A stretch of DNA of 64,000 nucleotides from Mercurialis annua (taxonomy: Eukaryota > Streptophyta > Magnoliopsida > Malpighiales > Euphorbiaceae), in assembly GCF_937616625.2 (NCBI RefSeq), contig NC_065572.1:55291653-55355652 (forward strand). The letters run 5' to 3'. The notes beneath the pieces were generated by a model. The model was not told the origin of the DNA. It was given only the letters and a program-made list of their open reading frames with translations, and did no database searches. Position numbers and translations under genes: made by a program. Positions 46,066-58,500 of the stretch are shown here, piece after piece; position 1 is the stretch's first letter, and every line of letters starts with the position of its first letter.

Positions 46066-46415
46066 GTAAGTATACCTAGGAACTACTGCAGCAAGAGTCA
46101 GACCGTGGTTGTCTGTAATTGTGTTATGTGTGCATTAGTAAGTGAATAGTATCTGTTTATACGGACGACTAAGGCAATTAAGTATGTGTTGCTTGTGCTA
46201 ATATATAGAAGGTGGTTACATGTTTGCAAATTACGAATGATTGAGGTGGTAAAGTATTTATTACTTGCGCTGAGGTTATTAAAACAAATATTTGCTTGCG
46301 AATTACGTGCGACTGGATTAAATGCTAATTGTTTACAGCATTTATAAGCTGATTTTGGAACTGCGTGTGAAATGGGCTCAGATGGTCGCTTACGTTCGAA
46401 ATTGTTTCTTTTCAG
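46066..46415 (+). other. Predicted leader intron before gag
   Basis: A donor-like TCA|GTAAGTATA at 46065/46066 and a strong acceptor TTGTTTCTTTTCAG at 46402-46415 stand just before C-ATG. The acceptor is kept in element #1 (positions 81-94). The alternative donor at 44025 in the LTR is also plausible. Either way, translation would start at 46417 and not at the in-frame ATG at 46372. Confidence 0.5.
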
Positions 46416-46416
46416 C

Positions 46417-47520
46417 ATGTCTGGGCAAAACGGAGCTCAGTCGCATGCTGATGAAGAACGGGAGGAAGCGCCTCCTATATTTCAAAACGGGTTTCATAAT
46501 GAAGTGGGCGAACCATCTGGGGTCCATCAGAATGGATTCCACGCAGAAACTAGAGCATCACCGGAGATATATCAAAATGGTTTTATGTCTGTGTCTGAAA
46601 TAGGTAGTTCTTCTAGAAACAGAGTTAGAGAACATTCGCTGGAGATTGAATACAGCGAAGAAGAGGAAGAGGCACCGGAGGAAGATCCGGAAGAGGATCT
46701 TGAAGAAGATCCTGAGGAAGACCTTGAGGAGGATCCTGAGGAGGATCCAGAAGAAGAATTAGAAGAAGAAGCAGAAGAGGAAAATCCTCAGGAAGAAGAG
46801 TTTGAAGAAGAAGAAGAGTTAGATGAATTAGATGTCGAGGAATACAGAGGTGACTATTTCTGGTCAAGTGTGCGGAGATACCGCAATTTGAGGGAAGATG
46901 CGGACATAGCTAACGGTCAGGCGCAGATAGCCCTAAATCAGGTTAGAAGGCAGATGCGTTCTTTTTCTAGAGGGATGTTAACTGTAGGAGCGTATTCTAC
47001 TGACTTTCTGCGGATGGCAGAGGGAGTTCCTAATCTGAACGAAGACAATAGGACCATTAATCGTAGATATGTCAGGGGTTTAGGACCTCAGTTTGATGAG
47101 CTGTATGAGCATGTGGACGAACATTTCAGTACGCTTACTACAATGGCCCGTAGGATTGAAACAGAGCATGAATGGTCGGGTGATCCGATACGACCTTATT
47201 ACTTTAGACGTGAGTACCACCCAGATTATGTCAGTACGTCCTCCAGAACTATAACCAACCCTTATTTTGTGCAAAGAGGTGGACGAAACTCGGGTAGAAC
47301 AGTTAGGGGCCGACATACAGGCATAGTTATTAGGGAACCTAACGTTCCGCGTCAGGCACCCCCAGGTATTAGCAACTTATATGCTTTGAATAATTGTGTT
47401 TATGTGTTTGTATTATTGCGTTATATAATTGCTGCATTGCATAGTAGAATGTCAGTAATAGGTTTTGCCTTTAGGATAATACCCCGGAAAGCGAGAACCT
47501 ATAGGAAGCGTTGTAGTTAA
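46417..47520 (+). CDS. Gag-like protein of the young LTR element (367 aa)
   Basis: This is the only intact retroelement ORF in the window. I chose M at 46417 because a strong splice acceptor ends two bases upstream and element #1 keeps the same arrangement. An in-frame ATG at 46372 would add 15 residues. Residues 23-26, 38-41 and 53-56 are QNGF, repeated at an exact 15-residue period. Residues 81-142 are strongly acidic with EEDP/EEDL units. Roughly 145-255 resembles the C-terminal part of the plant retrotransposon gag domain (FLRMAEGVPNLNEDNR, YVRGLGPQFDEL, MARRIE). No CCHC zinc knuckle is present. A basic, Arg/Gly-rich tail and a hydrophobic then basic C-terminus follow. The likely role is RNA binding or particle assembly together with a partner's proteins, which is inference. 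Confidence 0.8.
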   Translation: MSGQNGAQSHADEEREEAPPIFQNGFHNEVGEPSGVHQNGFHAETRASPEIYQNGFMSVSEIGSSSRNRVREHSLEIEYSEEEEEAPEEDPEEDLEEDPEEDLEEDPEEDPEEELEEEAEEENPQEEEFEEEEELDELDVEEYRGDYFWSSVRRYRNLREDADIANGQAQIALNQVRRQMRSFSRGMLTVGAYSTDFLRMAEGVPNLNEDNRTINRRYVRGLGPQFDELYEHVDEHFSTLTTMARRIETEHEWSGDPIRPYYFRREYHPDYVSTSSRTITNPYFVQRGGRNSGRTVRGRHTGIVIREPNVPRQAPPGISNLYALNNCVYVFVLLRYIIAALHSRMSVIGFAFRIIPRKARTYRKRCS

Positions 47521-50002
47521 ACACGCGCCTAATAAAAGAACATATAAGCATAACACACAAAAACAATAATACAATAAACATCGCAAACGTAATTCCTATA
47601 TTACGTTTTAGTATTTGAAGAAAGAAATGGATTGCTTACAAGAAGTCGATGTGGAACATCGGCACTTGCGTTTGTATCTGACATAGAAGAGAATGTTGCA
47701 GAAATGGATATGATGATTACAGCAATATAGAATTTTGAACTTAATTGAGTTATCGGAGATATGGAGAAAGAAGTGATGTGACAGACGAACAGTCTGTAAA
47801 TGACAGAAAATGACAGCAATACAAAAATATGACAGCAGTACAAAAATTTAAAATATACTCAATAAGTATAAAGAAAGCCGGTAATAGTCGCAGAGTGTAT
47901 GATCCAGAGTAAGACTTACGATTTTATGAAGATTTTAAAAGTCTTCATGATTTTTCAAGGTACAATTGTGCTCAGGCATCGCATGTAACATTGCATAACC
48001 ACGATAGAAATGCATAAAAGAATGAATTTCAAAATTTTAGATCATGCATCATATCTTCGTAATAGAAAAAGAAAATGCGATTTTGAGCAACTCCTTGGTG
48101 ATGAGAGATGTCATCACTCTGAGCAACAATTGTACTAACGATTTTTAAATGATTTATGAAAAGTGATTTAGAAAGAGCTGCGCAGCCAAAAGAAGTTTTA
48201 AAATCGTGTCGTTCAGTAAGTAAACTCGGATGTAAAGCCCTGCGACAAATAATAAAAGATTCTTATTAAATAAGAATAAAATTGTGAAAGAAACTTCAAT
48301 AAAAGAATAGAGCCATGCTAATAACCATTTCCGTAAGACTAATAGAGCTAAAGAAGAATGTGAATAAGGAATTACCGCCGGAAATGCGCAGATAAGCTGC
48401 AATGCACTGGCAATACTTAAAGATACAATATTTATCCTTATGATTGAGATAAACGAAGTAGCGATTGAAAGTTGTAATTGAAGAGGAGAAATTAAAAGTA
48501 TGAAGGGCAAAAGAGATGGTAATACGAGTGATGAATATCAAGTGATATTCAAAGAAGATATAACGTTATCAATATCAGTGTTTAAGGATACAAAAGTAGA
48601 AAGAGAAAGGATACGAAATGACGAAGCATACGATTTTGCAAGATACAAAAGTTTAAGTTAGATAAATCAAGAGAGATGATGATGTTATATGAGTGATATT
48701 AAGTAAAGTTACTAACATCAGCCTTAAGAATTGTAAGTTACATTAACAGAAAGGAGGAAGACACAGGTATAGACATACATATCAGTAAATGTATGAATGG
48801 TGGACGATGTGAAGAAGGGTGTAAAGGAAAAATTCAAACACCTTCAGAACCTAATAAGGTAATTAGAGAAGTGAAAATTTCAGAAATGATTATAATTAGT
48901 AGTAAGATGATACTTAAAGATTCAGAATAAGTTATGAAGCTATTCAAAAGAAGACGAGAGATAGAATAAGAAAGGAGTTAAATGAAGGTGAGTTAACGAG
49001 AAGGATTCTCGAAATAGTTAGACTTAAAAGAAACATAAGAAATTCTTATGGGGTTATCAGAAATAAGGAATTGTAACATAAAGGAGAGACATTTTTGACT
49101 AACAAGTCAATTAATGACTCGAGAAGATTTTTAAGGATTAACTACAGAAAGTCAAGGGAGATAAGAATACGAATAATATCGGTCAAAGAGAACGGCTGTA
49201 CAAGTTACACAATTAAAGGTATCGTGAAGTGAAACGTTTAGGGTAACGGAAAAAGGAATGAAAGATCATAGTCAACAAATGACATGAAATTCACGGTAGA
49301 TCAGAAAAACAAAGGAAAGAGAAATGGTAGATAGTAAGGAGTGTATCAGGCTTAGCTATGTTAAGAGACAGTAAATGTGTTAGACGTGAAGTAAGTTGAA
49401 GAAGATTGATTGATAAAGGACAAAGTGTCAGACCATGATGGAAAGAAGTGAATAATGATAAGAACCAGTTAAGAAAGGAAGGTGATAACTGCAGACGATA
49501 GGAAAGATCATAATTGCAGGTTATAATTACAAGAGATAATGTTCATAGGAATCTGTATAAAGTAAGTACGTTATTAAAGATGGAATTGGCACGTCGTGAC
49601 CATTCACGTATAAAGGAGACGAGTAATAACCCTATGGCTACTAAAGATGAAAGTGATGAAACAAGGAGACATTATATTAAAATTAACGACAACTAAGTGG
49701 CAATGATGTAAGGACTATGACATCAAAAATACGTTCAAGAACCATTCTATCCCGGAAAAGATAACAGATGAGACGAAGGTACCAGTAAGAGGATTCTCAA
49801 CGATGTAACAACAAGCAACTATTAAGAGTGGGATAGACAATCGATTGGCAACAAGTATGAAGTTATAACTGTGCATGGAAAACTAAAAGTTAAGTAAAAA
49901 AGGAAAAGCTGTGATCAAAACGTATTAATGGACGTCAAGGAAACTGTAAGGATAAGTTAAGATTCTAACAAGATTTATGAAAATTCGAGGACGAATTTTT
50001 AT
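47521..50002 (+). other. Non-coding internal region of the young element
   Basis: No credible ORF is present and I see no pol motifs. The region is A/G-rich and matches the equivalent part of element #1 in blocks, so it has been carried along through replication. Its role is unknown. Confidence 0.6.
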
Positions 50003-50015
50003 AAGGGGGGAAGAA
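50003..50015 (+). promoter_or_regulatory. Polypurine tract of the young element
   Basis: AAGGGGGGAAGAA lies directly upstream of the 3' LTR and is identical to the tract of element #1. Confidence 0.9.
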
Positions 50016-52606
50016 TGTAATACCCCAAAATATTTAATTAGCTAATTGGACCACGTGTCCAGTTTTGATTCGCCAGAGTGGTGATATCAGAAGAATTTTT
50101 GAAAAGATAAAGTAAATAAGTTTCAAGTAGGTCGGTTTTGAGAAGTTAACTATGAGAAAATTAAGATTATATTTCAATTCTAAAGTTAGAATTGGAATTA
50201 AAAGGAAAAGTGTCAAGAAAAGTCTAAAATGAAGTGCAGGGACCAAAGTGGTAATTTAGCCACTTTGTGTCGAAAATAGAAATATTGGATTTTGTCGGGA
50301 AAGTGTTAGTATCGGGCCGTGTATTATTTATAGGATATAAATAATACGTATAAGTCGTAATAAAAGAGTTTAACGATTTAGCTATGGACTAAATCGTACG
50401 ATTAAAAAGTTCAAAGGTTAACTTGTAACAAATAAAGAAGACAAGGATTAAAGTGTCCCTTTACCCATGATATATAAGGATTCCCATATGAATGAAGAAA
50501 TCAGAAGAAGGCTCCAGAAAGAGGGAAAAATTGCCGATCGATTTCGTTTCGCCGCCGTTTCTCCGTTCGACGTCCGATTCAAGCGATTCAAGCGGCAATC
50601 TCTTCAGAATCTTGTCCTCTACAGATATTAAGCTTCGTTTCGAGGTAAAGTTCTTGAAATTTGGTGCTAAATTCGAAATAAAGGGCTGTTTTGGGTTAGG
50701 ATTGAGTTTAGGTTGTAATTTGACGTTTTCGAGGTTAATATGGCGTTTTTGAAGAAACCGTGATATGGGTATTGAGTGCGGGTGTGTGAAGCATGTCGGA
50801 ATGGAGGAAAAACCACGGAAAACGCATTTTCCGGGGCTGTGCACGTGGTACACGACCGTGTACCACGGGTGCACGAACGTGTACTGATGTACACGAACGT
50901 GCACCTAGCGAGGTACACGATCGTGTACTGAAGTACACGAACGTGTACTTCTCATGGTACACGAACGTGTACAATTAGTACACGAACGTGTACCCCTGAG
51001 GTGCACGAACGTGTACTCAGTTGCACGATCGTGCACCCACCAAAACGCACGCTCGTGCACCCCAACTCGCCCCCACGCGTATGCAAACTATAATTGACCT
51101 AAGTGTTTGACGTTTAGAGTATTTGGACGTGAAAAGACGGGTTTCGGACCTTGAGAATCATTAATCTCGAGATTAGCTCGATGTTTTAGATAAGAATAAT
51201 AATGGAAAACGTTAAGGACGTTAAGCGATTTTCATTATAAGAAATAGTATTCGCTAAGTCGTCTATACGACTAGAGATATTGAATACGTAAATAAGTGTA
51301 AAACAAAACTAAATCATAAAACTAAAAAGTATTATACGTATAAGAATATGAGAATCACGTCTAACTATTAACGATTTATCAGACGTGTCAGCGAGTAGTG
51401 AAGTCAGTAGAGGCGGACTAGCAAGAGCGTACTATCAGATCGATCATATCATTTCTTGGATTGCGGTCACTGTGAGTTGCATTTTACTTTCGTGTATTAT
51501 CAATTGATACTATTTTGGTATTACTATCTATATGCTGTTGATATGCATCGCATTATATATATTTGAATTACTGATATGTTATACGTTTTGAATAAGTTTT
51601 TACGTACAAGAACCTAGTATACGATCCAACGAAACTAGCTACCTATTGGGTGTCAATAGGCTGTGTGATCACCAGTAATGTGTCAGTCTAGCGTGTCTGA
51701 CTAAGAGGTACGATTTGATATGCATGGATGATATGATTATGGAAGTTAAAATATGAATTTGATACGAGAGTGAACTCGGTTAAAATAACCTGAGCCCCAC
51801 GAGAGTGAACTCGGTTAGAGTAACCTGAGCCCCGTATCTAGTGCCACTTTGGGATTAAGAGATATGTCCTGACTGACGTGGTTGAACGTGAACGCTCCCG
51901 GGTCAGACTATTGGAATCAATATGATTTGAATAATAGTGAGTTACGTTATGTTTCAGGATTTTAGTTTCGAAAGGATCGAGTACTTGTTCATATGTATTT
52001 TTGTATTAATGTTGATTTAAAATGCGATGCTATATTTCTATAATAATACCGTTAGTAAATGCAAACTCACTCAGTATTTCCCCAAATACTGACCCCTCAC
52101 CTTTGATGTCTTTCAGGTGCTTAGCTTGTGGACTTAGCTAGAGACCAATTTTGAAGTCCAGAAGTCAGCTGTATATGTTAGTTTTTGACTTCTGTGAGCG
52201 CTGCAGTAGTGGTCCTGTGTCGATAGTATAGTAGCCTAGATAGCAGTTCATTTTTGATTGTATATATAAACTGCTGTCTTTGTTTATATGCTTTTTGATA
52301 GGCTACGTACGTTGTATATTATCCACGGCCCCAGATGCCGGTGAGATGTTTGAGATACTAACTGATGTATATAGTACCGCGAGGCCAGTTCGTACAGGGT
52401 ACGGTAACTAGAGCCCGCGAGGTTTTGAAACAGTTAGTGTATATATTTGGTTATATGTTATGTATGTATATTTGCTTCCGTTGTTTGTTGTTATTTGTTT
52501 ATTATTTGCGAAAAATTAATTGTGGTTTGAGGCTTGCTACGGGTTCCGGAGCTACCACTCCCGTTCCCTAGCGCCGGTTGCGGCTCAATAATTTTGGGTC
52601 GTGTCA
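50016..52606 (+). repeat. 3' LTR of the young element
   Basis: It is the same length as the 5' LTR with a constant offset of 6619 bases. The one difference I found is G at 50786 in place of C at 44167. Its copy of array E is at 50848-51065 and the stem-loop at 51642-51676. Confidence 0.95.
50848..51065. repeat. Palindrome array E, 3' LTR copy
   Basis: It is identical by eye to 44229-44446, including all spacers. Confidence 0.9.
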
Positions 52607-52611
52607 GTGAT

Positions 52612-52946
52612 AGGCGACTCCTTTTAGGCGACGCTAGGGGCGACGAATTCAGTTCGTCACTAAAACATTTAGTGACGAATTTTCCAGTTTCTATGACAAA
52701 AAATTTCGTCGCAAAAAATGAATTATGTTATAGTGATTTTTGTCTCAAAAGAAGACGTTTTGGCGACGGATTTGGCAAATTTAGCGACGAAAATTTACGT
52801 CGCTAAATATGCCACGGAACAAAAAACGCGTCGCAACGCGTTTTGCGACTAACAATCTTGCGACAAACGTCGCTACCTGTTGTTAGCGACGAAATATAGG
52901 GCTTTGGCGACAGAAAAATCCGTCGCTAAAGCTCTATTTTCTAGTA
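52612..52946 (+). repeat. CACTA-type subterminal repeats and likely 3' terminus
   Basis: Copies of TTAGCGACGAAAATTTACG, GGCGACGGATTTGGC and GTCGCTAAA are present. The region ends TTTTCTAGTAATG, close to the reverse complement of a CACTACTAGAAAA terminal repeat. It is the right flank of the CACTA DNA split by the young element. I found no matching left terminus with a 3-bp duplication. Confidence 0.6.
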
Positions 52947-54818
52947 ATGTGGAACCAGTCAAACCCAATATGAAACCGGTCAAACCCAGTCTGGAACCGG
53001 TCAAACCTTGAATCGTGTGCAAACCGGCTGAAACCGTGAGAAGTCTGGGTTTGGGCTAGTTCAACATTTCTTGGAACTAAAACCGTTGGTTATGATTTCA
53101 AACTGGCGGTTCCGATTCCAACTCGTATATTTTTAAAATATATATACTTTTAAATTATTTATTATATATGTATACATATGATTGATTATTAGGATACTAT
53201 ACTATATTTATTTTTAATATATACTACTATAATTATATAAATATTATTTGTTAATTATTAATATAACATAATTTGTTATTCTTTTTAAATACTAACCATT
53301 AATTCTTTTTTATTTTTATAGAAATATATGATTATATCAACCGTATATACATAATTAATTATCAAAATTATAATAAATTAAATATATTTTTAAATTATAA
53401 GTATAACTAACCGTTTATATTAAGTTACATATCAACTTTAACTTAATTTAAAATATTTAAATATAATGTGTATAAAATATATTATTTTAATTTTTTGAAC
53501 CGTCAAAACCAAAACCGTAAACCAGAACCGACCGATTTTAAACCGGCATGAAACCACTCTAGTCTCTAGAGGTGGTTTGGGGCCGGTTCAAGAATTTTTA
53601 GAACCGTAATCTGGCGGTTTCAAACCGGAACCGCGGTTCATGAATAGTGGAAACCTCTAACCACATTTGATTAGTTACCTTTTGTTTTCAAATATTTGAA
53701 AATTTTCTCTTATTATTAATATATAAATTACAAAAACTGCCGGCTAACTTGTTTTTGTTTAATTTAAATTTTAATTTAAGTTTACAGTCAGACCTTTTTT
53801 TTAACGGATACAGTCAGACCTTTATTTGGCGCGGCTAGTACAACTTCAATATAAACCGTTAGATTTCCATATTTTGATTACGTAACATGAGTCTATCCGA
53901 CGGCTATAAAATTGCAAAGGTGAACCTTCTTGTAGATCCACCTATAGAGAATCAGTTATTACGCACGGGACGGTAATATATGAACATAGATTTTCTTAAC
54001 GGGTGATATGCTAATGCTACTCTCCGCTCCTGGCTGGATCCCACCCTATGGTCCTACCAAATTTGCCCTGCTTAACCACAACACTCTCAAAACAAGAAGA
54101 AACTGTACCCAATATTGGTAAAGCTTGCACTTTTTTTTTATTAATTTCGAAAAATTTAATAATATTTTTTAGAGTGAAAATACATTTTATTTATTGGAGA
54201 TATTTTATTTATTAGTTCATCCTCAGTAATAAAATTTATATTTCTTTGATAAAAGTAAAATAAAATTTATGTTAACAAATATTATATCAAAACTTCTTAA
54301 TTTATTTATGTCTATTCTGATATGGGAATAGAGTTGAAAAAATATTACGAAAACATCAACTACACACACAAATATATATGTTGAAAATGTATTGCATATA
54401 TTAAATAATTATATAAAATAAATTGATCTAATGATTCCATAAACTTATCATAGCATTTATCTAGTTAAAAATTACATATGTTCATCAAAATGAATACATT
54501 AAAATATTTTATTTATCTGATATTTATTTTTAATTATAAAAAATTACTCAAAATGATTCTATGATTACTAATTCTCATATAATTGAAAATTCATCTAAAA
54601 TTTTAAAAAGGCAATCCATCATTTTTTATTTTATTTATTTTTACTAATATATTGTTCATTTTATTTTATAGATTAAAATTCTCTCATGTTTTAACGAATA
54701 CAAAATGTTTTAATCACTCAATCTATAAAATACAACTAAATTTTTAAATTTGGTTGGTTTAATTACTTATAGACAATATTATTGTTTTAAAATTTTAACT
54801 AATTTGATCCAATAAACG
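52947..54818. other. AT-rich intergenic DNA
   Basis: Around 52950-53040 and 53495-53640 there are repeated phrases such as GAAACCGGTCAAACC and AAACCGG. The stretch TAGAGGTGGTTTGGGG...AACCTCTAA at about 53572-53662 could be a small hAT-type remnant, though no clear 8-bp duplication is seen. From 53700 to 54818 I see nothing recognisable. Confidence 0.35.
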
Positions 54819-55058
54819 TTGGGGCCTCTGAATACAACAGAATACGTGTGTGCTCGACTGTTAAACGTTTGGAAAAAGCTACAAATAACTTTTGAAAAAA
54901 CACATCGAGTCGAAAAACCGAAAATCAACATGCTAAAGAGAGAATATGAGCTACTTCAAATGCAACCTGATAAATTCATGAAAGAGTTAAGCTCTCGGTT
55001 TTCTGATATAGTCAATAAGATGAAGAAGTACGGAGAAAACATTAAAAATAAAATATGA
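54819..55058 (+). pseudogene. Copia-type gag (UBN2) fragment
   Basis: The 79-residue frame resembles the gag polypeptide of LTR copia elements (UBN2 domain): ARLLNVWKKLQITFEKTHRV, then KINMLKREYELLQM and SRFSDIVNKMKKYGENIKNK. It lacks the zinc knuckle and any pol. It lies about 0.5 kb upstream of the MOR1 start codon. No LTRs were found nearby, so it is a scrap. Confidence 0.6.
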
Positions 55059-55379
55059 TTCTAGACTGTTGATAAATCAACCAAGAAAAATAAATATTTC
55101 GTTTTACATATTTTATTTTTTAAATAATTTACTATCTATTTTTTGAAAACTATATAGTTTTGAACCAAACGATTCTTCAACCGATCAAGTCAAATTTTTC
55201 AAATTGGATCATGTATTCATGTTCAAATTGTCTAACGCTATATTTAGTCTATTTCTAGAAAATTAATCAACAACTAAAAAAAACATAATCCCCCTCTTCA
55301 CCTCCTAATAACAGGAGCGTGTTCTACAAACCAAATATAAAACGAGTGGGAAAATTGCTAATTTGAAACGTACAACTCA

Positions 55380-55589
55380 AAATACCTCTGTCTCTCTCTC
55401 TCTAATTTTTTTTGAGTGAAAAAACATATCATTACCCCTCTCTTTTTATATCCCTTTTTTTGTCATTTCCTCGCTCCCTTTTCATTTTTTTCAAAATCGC
55501 CGGCGACCGGCGGAGATTAAAAATAAGCGTCGCAGATTCTACACATAACCGGCGATAGATAGATACAGTAAAATTGACGAGATAAAACA
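55380..55589 (+). promoter_or_regulatory. MOR1 proximal promoter and 5' UTR
   Basis: A CT microsatellite (55386-55404, a pyrimidine patch typical of plant core promoters) and a TATA-like TTTTTATATCC near 55443 precede a leader of roughly 100-120 bases ending ACA-ATG. The leader is rich in CCGGCGA phrases. The exact start site is inferred. Confidence 0.5.
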
Positions 55590-58500
55590 ATGTCGGAGGA
55601 GGAAAAGTTACTGAAAGAGGCGAAAAAGTTACCGTGGGAAGATCGGTTATTACATAAGAATTGGAAAGTTAGAAATGAGGCTAATATTGATTTGGCTTCA
55701 TTTTGCGATTCTATAACCGATCCTAAAGATCCTCGCCTGCGTGAATTCGGTGAGTTTTTGTTTTTTTATTGATTAATTAGGGTTTTTTTTGAAAATTTAG
55801 TTTCGGTTTTGTTTTAGTTCAGATCTGATTGTTGTAGTTATGTGATTGATCTGTTCGTGAATTGCTTTATTTGATTTTTTGAAATGTGGAACGTGTGTTA
55901 GGTCCGTTGTTTAGAAAAACAGTTGCGGATTCAAATGCGCCTGTTCAAGACAAGGCGCTTGATGCTTTGATTGCTTTTCAAAAAGCTGCTGATGCTGATG
56001 CTGGAAGGCGAGATAAAAGTTTTTTTGTTTTGTTCGTTTTGAATTTTTGAAATTAATTAGAAATTGAAGGCGAGGTTTTTTTTTTTTTGTTTATAGGTAT
56101 GCTAAGGAGGTCTGTGACGCAATTGTGGCGAAATGCCTCACTGGTCGACCTAAGACAGTGGAGAAAGCACAGGCAGCATTCATGCTTTGGGTGGAGCTTG
56201 AGGCTGTTGATGTTTTTCTGGTAGGTATTCTGCAATTTGACTAAGCACAATGCTGCTTTTGATTGAAAAGTTTTGCTGTGTTTTGGCATTACAACAGATT
56301 AGCAACCTCTTCAGCTGTTGATAACTGTATGGAACATGCATGCATGTATTACTGTAAATTTACAATCATCTGATTACTTTAAATTTACATGGATTAAGTG
56401 CAAGTTGCTTAGCATGTGGTTTAATGAGTGCACTTCTTGTTCTCCATTAGTTCGACAGATAGAATTGTAATTTATTAGCTAGATCATTCACAGATGATCT
56501 TTCTGTCGCCCCTTCTCTAAGTTTAGCTAGCCAGTGACACATTTTGAACACTTGTAAAAACAGTACGTACCAATCCTCAACCTCATGTTCTCGCTTCTTA
56601 TGTAATGAATTACTCTCTGTGGCCTAAGTGTTGGTTTGTTAACAAGAGCTCTAAGATATGTACAACAAAGATGTGATTGTGCCTATTAGCAGACTAGACT
56701 TTTATTGTGTTTAACTGCTATTTAGTTGGAGTCTTTGTGTTGCTTTGACATTTAAATTTATCATTTCAGCCAAATGTGGCGAGGGCTGCCTTATCTTATA
56801 GTATATTCATGTCTTGAAATAAAATGAAGCTAGATGCTCTCTTTTTCCTACTTCAAGAAGTTGCTCAATGCATATGTGATAAGTTCAGAGGGTGGATTTT
56901 TATACCATTATGCTCGATAAAACATACAAAATAAGATTTGCTCGATAAAACATACCAAAAAAGAATAGTACCTTAGGAACTTGTGGCGGTTGATTATCTG
57001 AGGGGAAATGCATAGCCTACGTATGCGTTAATTAGACCAGGCACTTCATTGCGGTAAAAAATGGCAGTGGTTGGCTTACTTGAGTATCGCATGTGTGTTA
57101 TGGTTCTGGTATTTGGGAGCTGGATGTTGGAGGCTAGTGATAAGCTACTAAAATTTCCTTACAATATCCATTTTGGGTAAAGAAAGAGGTAGGGACTTTC
57201 AAGGGAGATAAGAGATTATATGTACTTAACCCGCTCTACTCTTAACTTTCAAGGTTGATAGAGTAGTAGTATGTACTACTCGTATGGTGGTTGTCCTTAT
57301 GTAGGAAGTCATTGATTTTAAAAATACCTTCTCTTGATGAATATTTTACCCGGAAAAGAGTTGTAATCATCTTGGCTCCTCTTAATTTTACCCTCTTTAA
57401 GTTATCCAAAAGAAGGAAGAAGAGGAACACATATGGCAGTAGTTGGCTATCTTGATCATCTCATGTGTGTAATGGCTATGGTATTTGGGAGCTGGATGTT
57501 GGAGGCTAGTGACAATCGAATAAAATATTCCTTACAATTTACATTTTTGGGTGAAGAAAGAGGTAGGGGCTTTCAAGGGAGATAAGAGATTACATATACT
57601 TAACATGCTCTACTATTAACTTTCAAGGTTGATAGAGTAGTATTATGTACTACTCTTATGCAGGACGAATTTGATTTTAAAAATTCTTTTTCGGGTTATG
57701 TTTTTTTTACCGGAAAAGAGTCGAAATCATTCTTGGCTCTTCTTGATTTTCCATCTATTTGTTATCCAACAGAAGGAAATAGAGGAACAGTTTTCGTTAA
57801 TATAACTTGTGCTGAATTGTGTAAAGATGTCAACAAGTGGCATAGGATTGGATTTTTATGAAAAGTTAATATAAATACTTTGAGTTCATTGGTTAAACAA
57901 TTAACCCTTTGGAACTGTCAGGTGTCATTGGTTATAATCTTATGGTGGAAACTGATGGTTTGTCATGGAATACAAGGAACACTAGACTAGACGAGAATTT
58001 GTGACGTGTTTGAAAACCATGGCATGGTAGATATAGCAAAATATCTACCTTTATTGCCGTATGCAAAATTTGCTTTAACATTTAATCTCAGCTCTTACTT
58101 TAGTCATTTGGTTATTATGTGTCCCAAGGATAACAAAGTTGAACGAGTTAGTAAGAATGATTAGTATGAATTTATAAATGTGGCTGGAAGGTTAATGCAC
58201 ATGTGATGCCATTCACGAAAATATTAGGCATTTAATATTGCTTTCACATTTAGTTTCAGTTGGTAATATTATCGAGGCATTCGTTTTCATCTGCTATAAT
58301 ATTAACATAGATGAATGAGGTAGGGAAACATGTTTACTATAAGTTCGTAAATGTCTCTGGAAGGATGATGCCCATGAGATGAACTATTTTGTGTATCATA
58401 ACTGGGTTGAGTCATTTTTAAGAAGTCGAGAACGGCTTCTTATTGCTTGGTCTAATTCTGCTGTATTTGCAGCTGTTTGAATTGTTATTTTTATTTTAGA

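Larger units (their letters stand above)
43397..52606 (+). mobile_element. Complete young gag-only LTR retrotransposon (Ty3/gypsy, Tekay-like)
   Basis: Two 2591-bp LTRs (43397-45987 and 50016-52606) flank a 4028-bp internal region. The 5-bp duplications GTGAT at 43392-43396 and 52607-52611 are identical. The LTRs match base for base where I compared them, except C at 44167 against G at 50786. A tRNA-iMet primer site and a polypurine tract are in place. The only long ORF is gag-like, and no protease, RT, RNase H or integrase is visible. The element is non-autonomous, comparable to the TR-GAG type, and has moved very recently using enzymes supplied in trans. It inserted into CACTA-type DNA. Confidence 0.95.

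Noticed and set aside
57658..57861. 67-residue ORF in MOR1 intron 3
   Set aside because: It lies inside a diverged tandem duplication, and the sister copy has no matching open frame.
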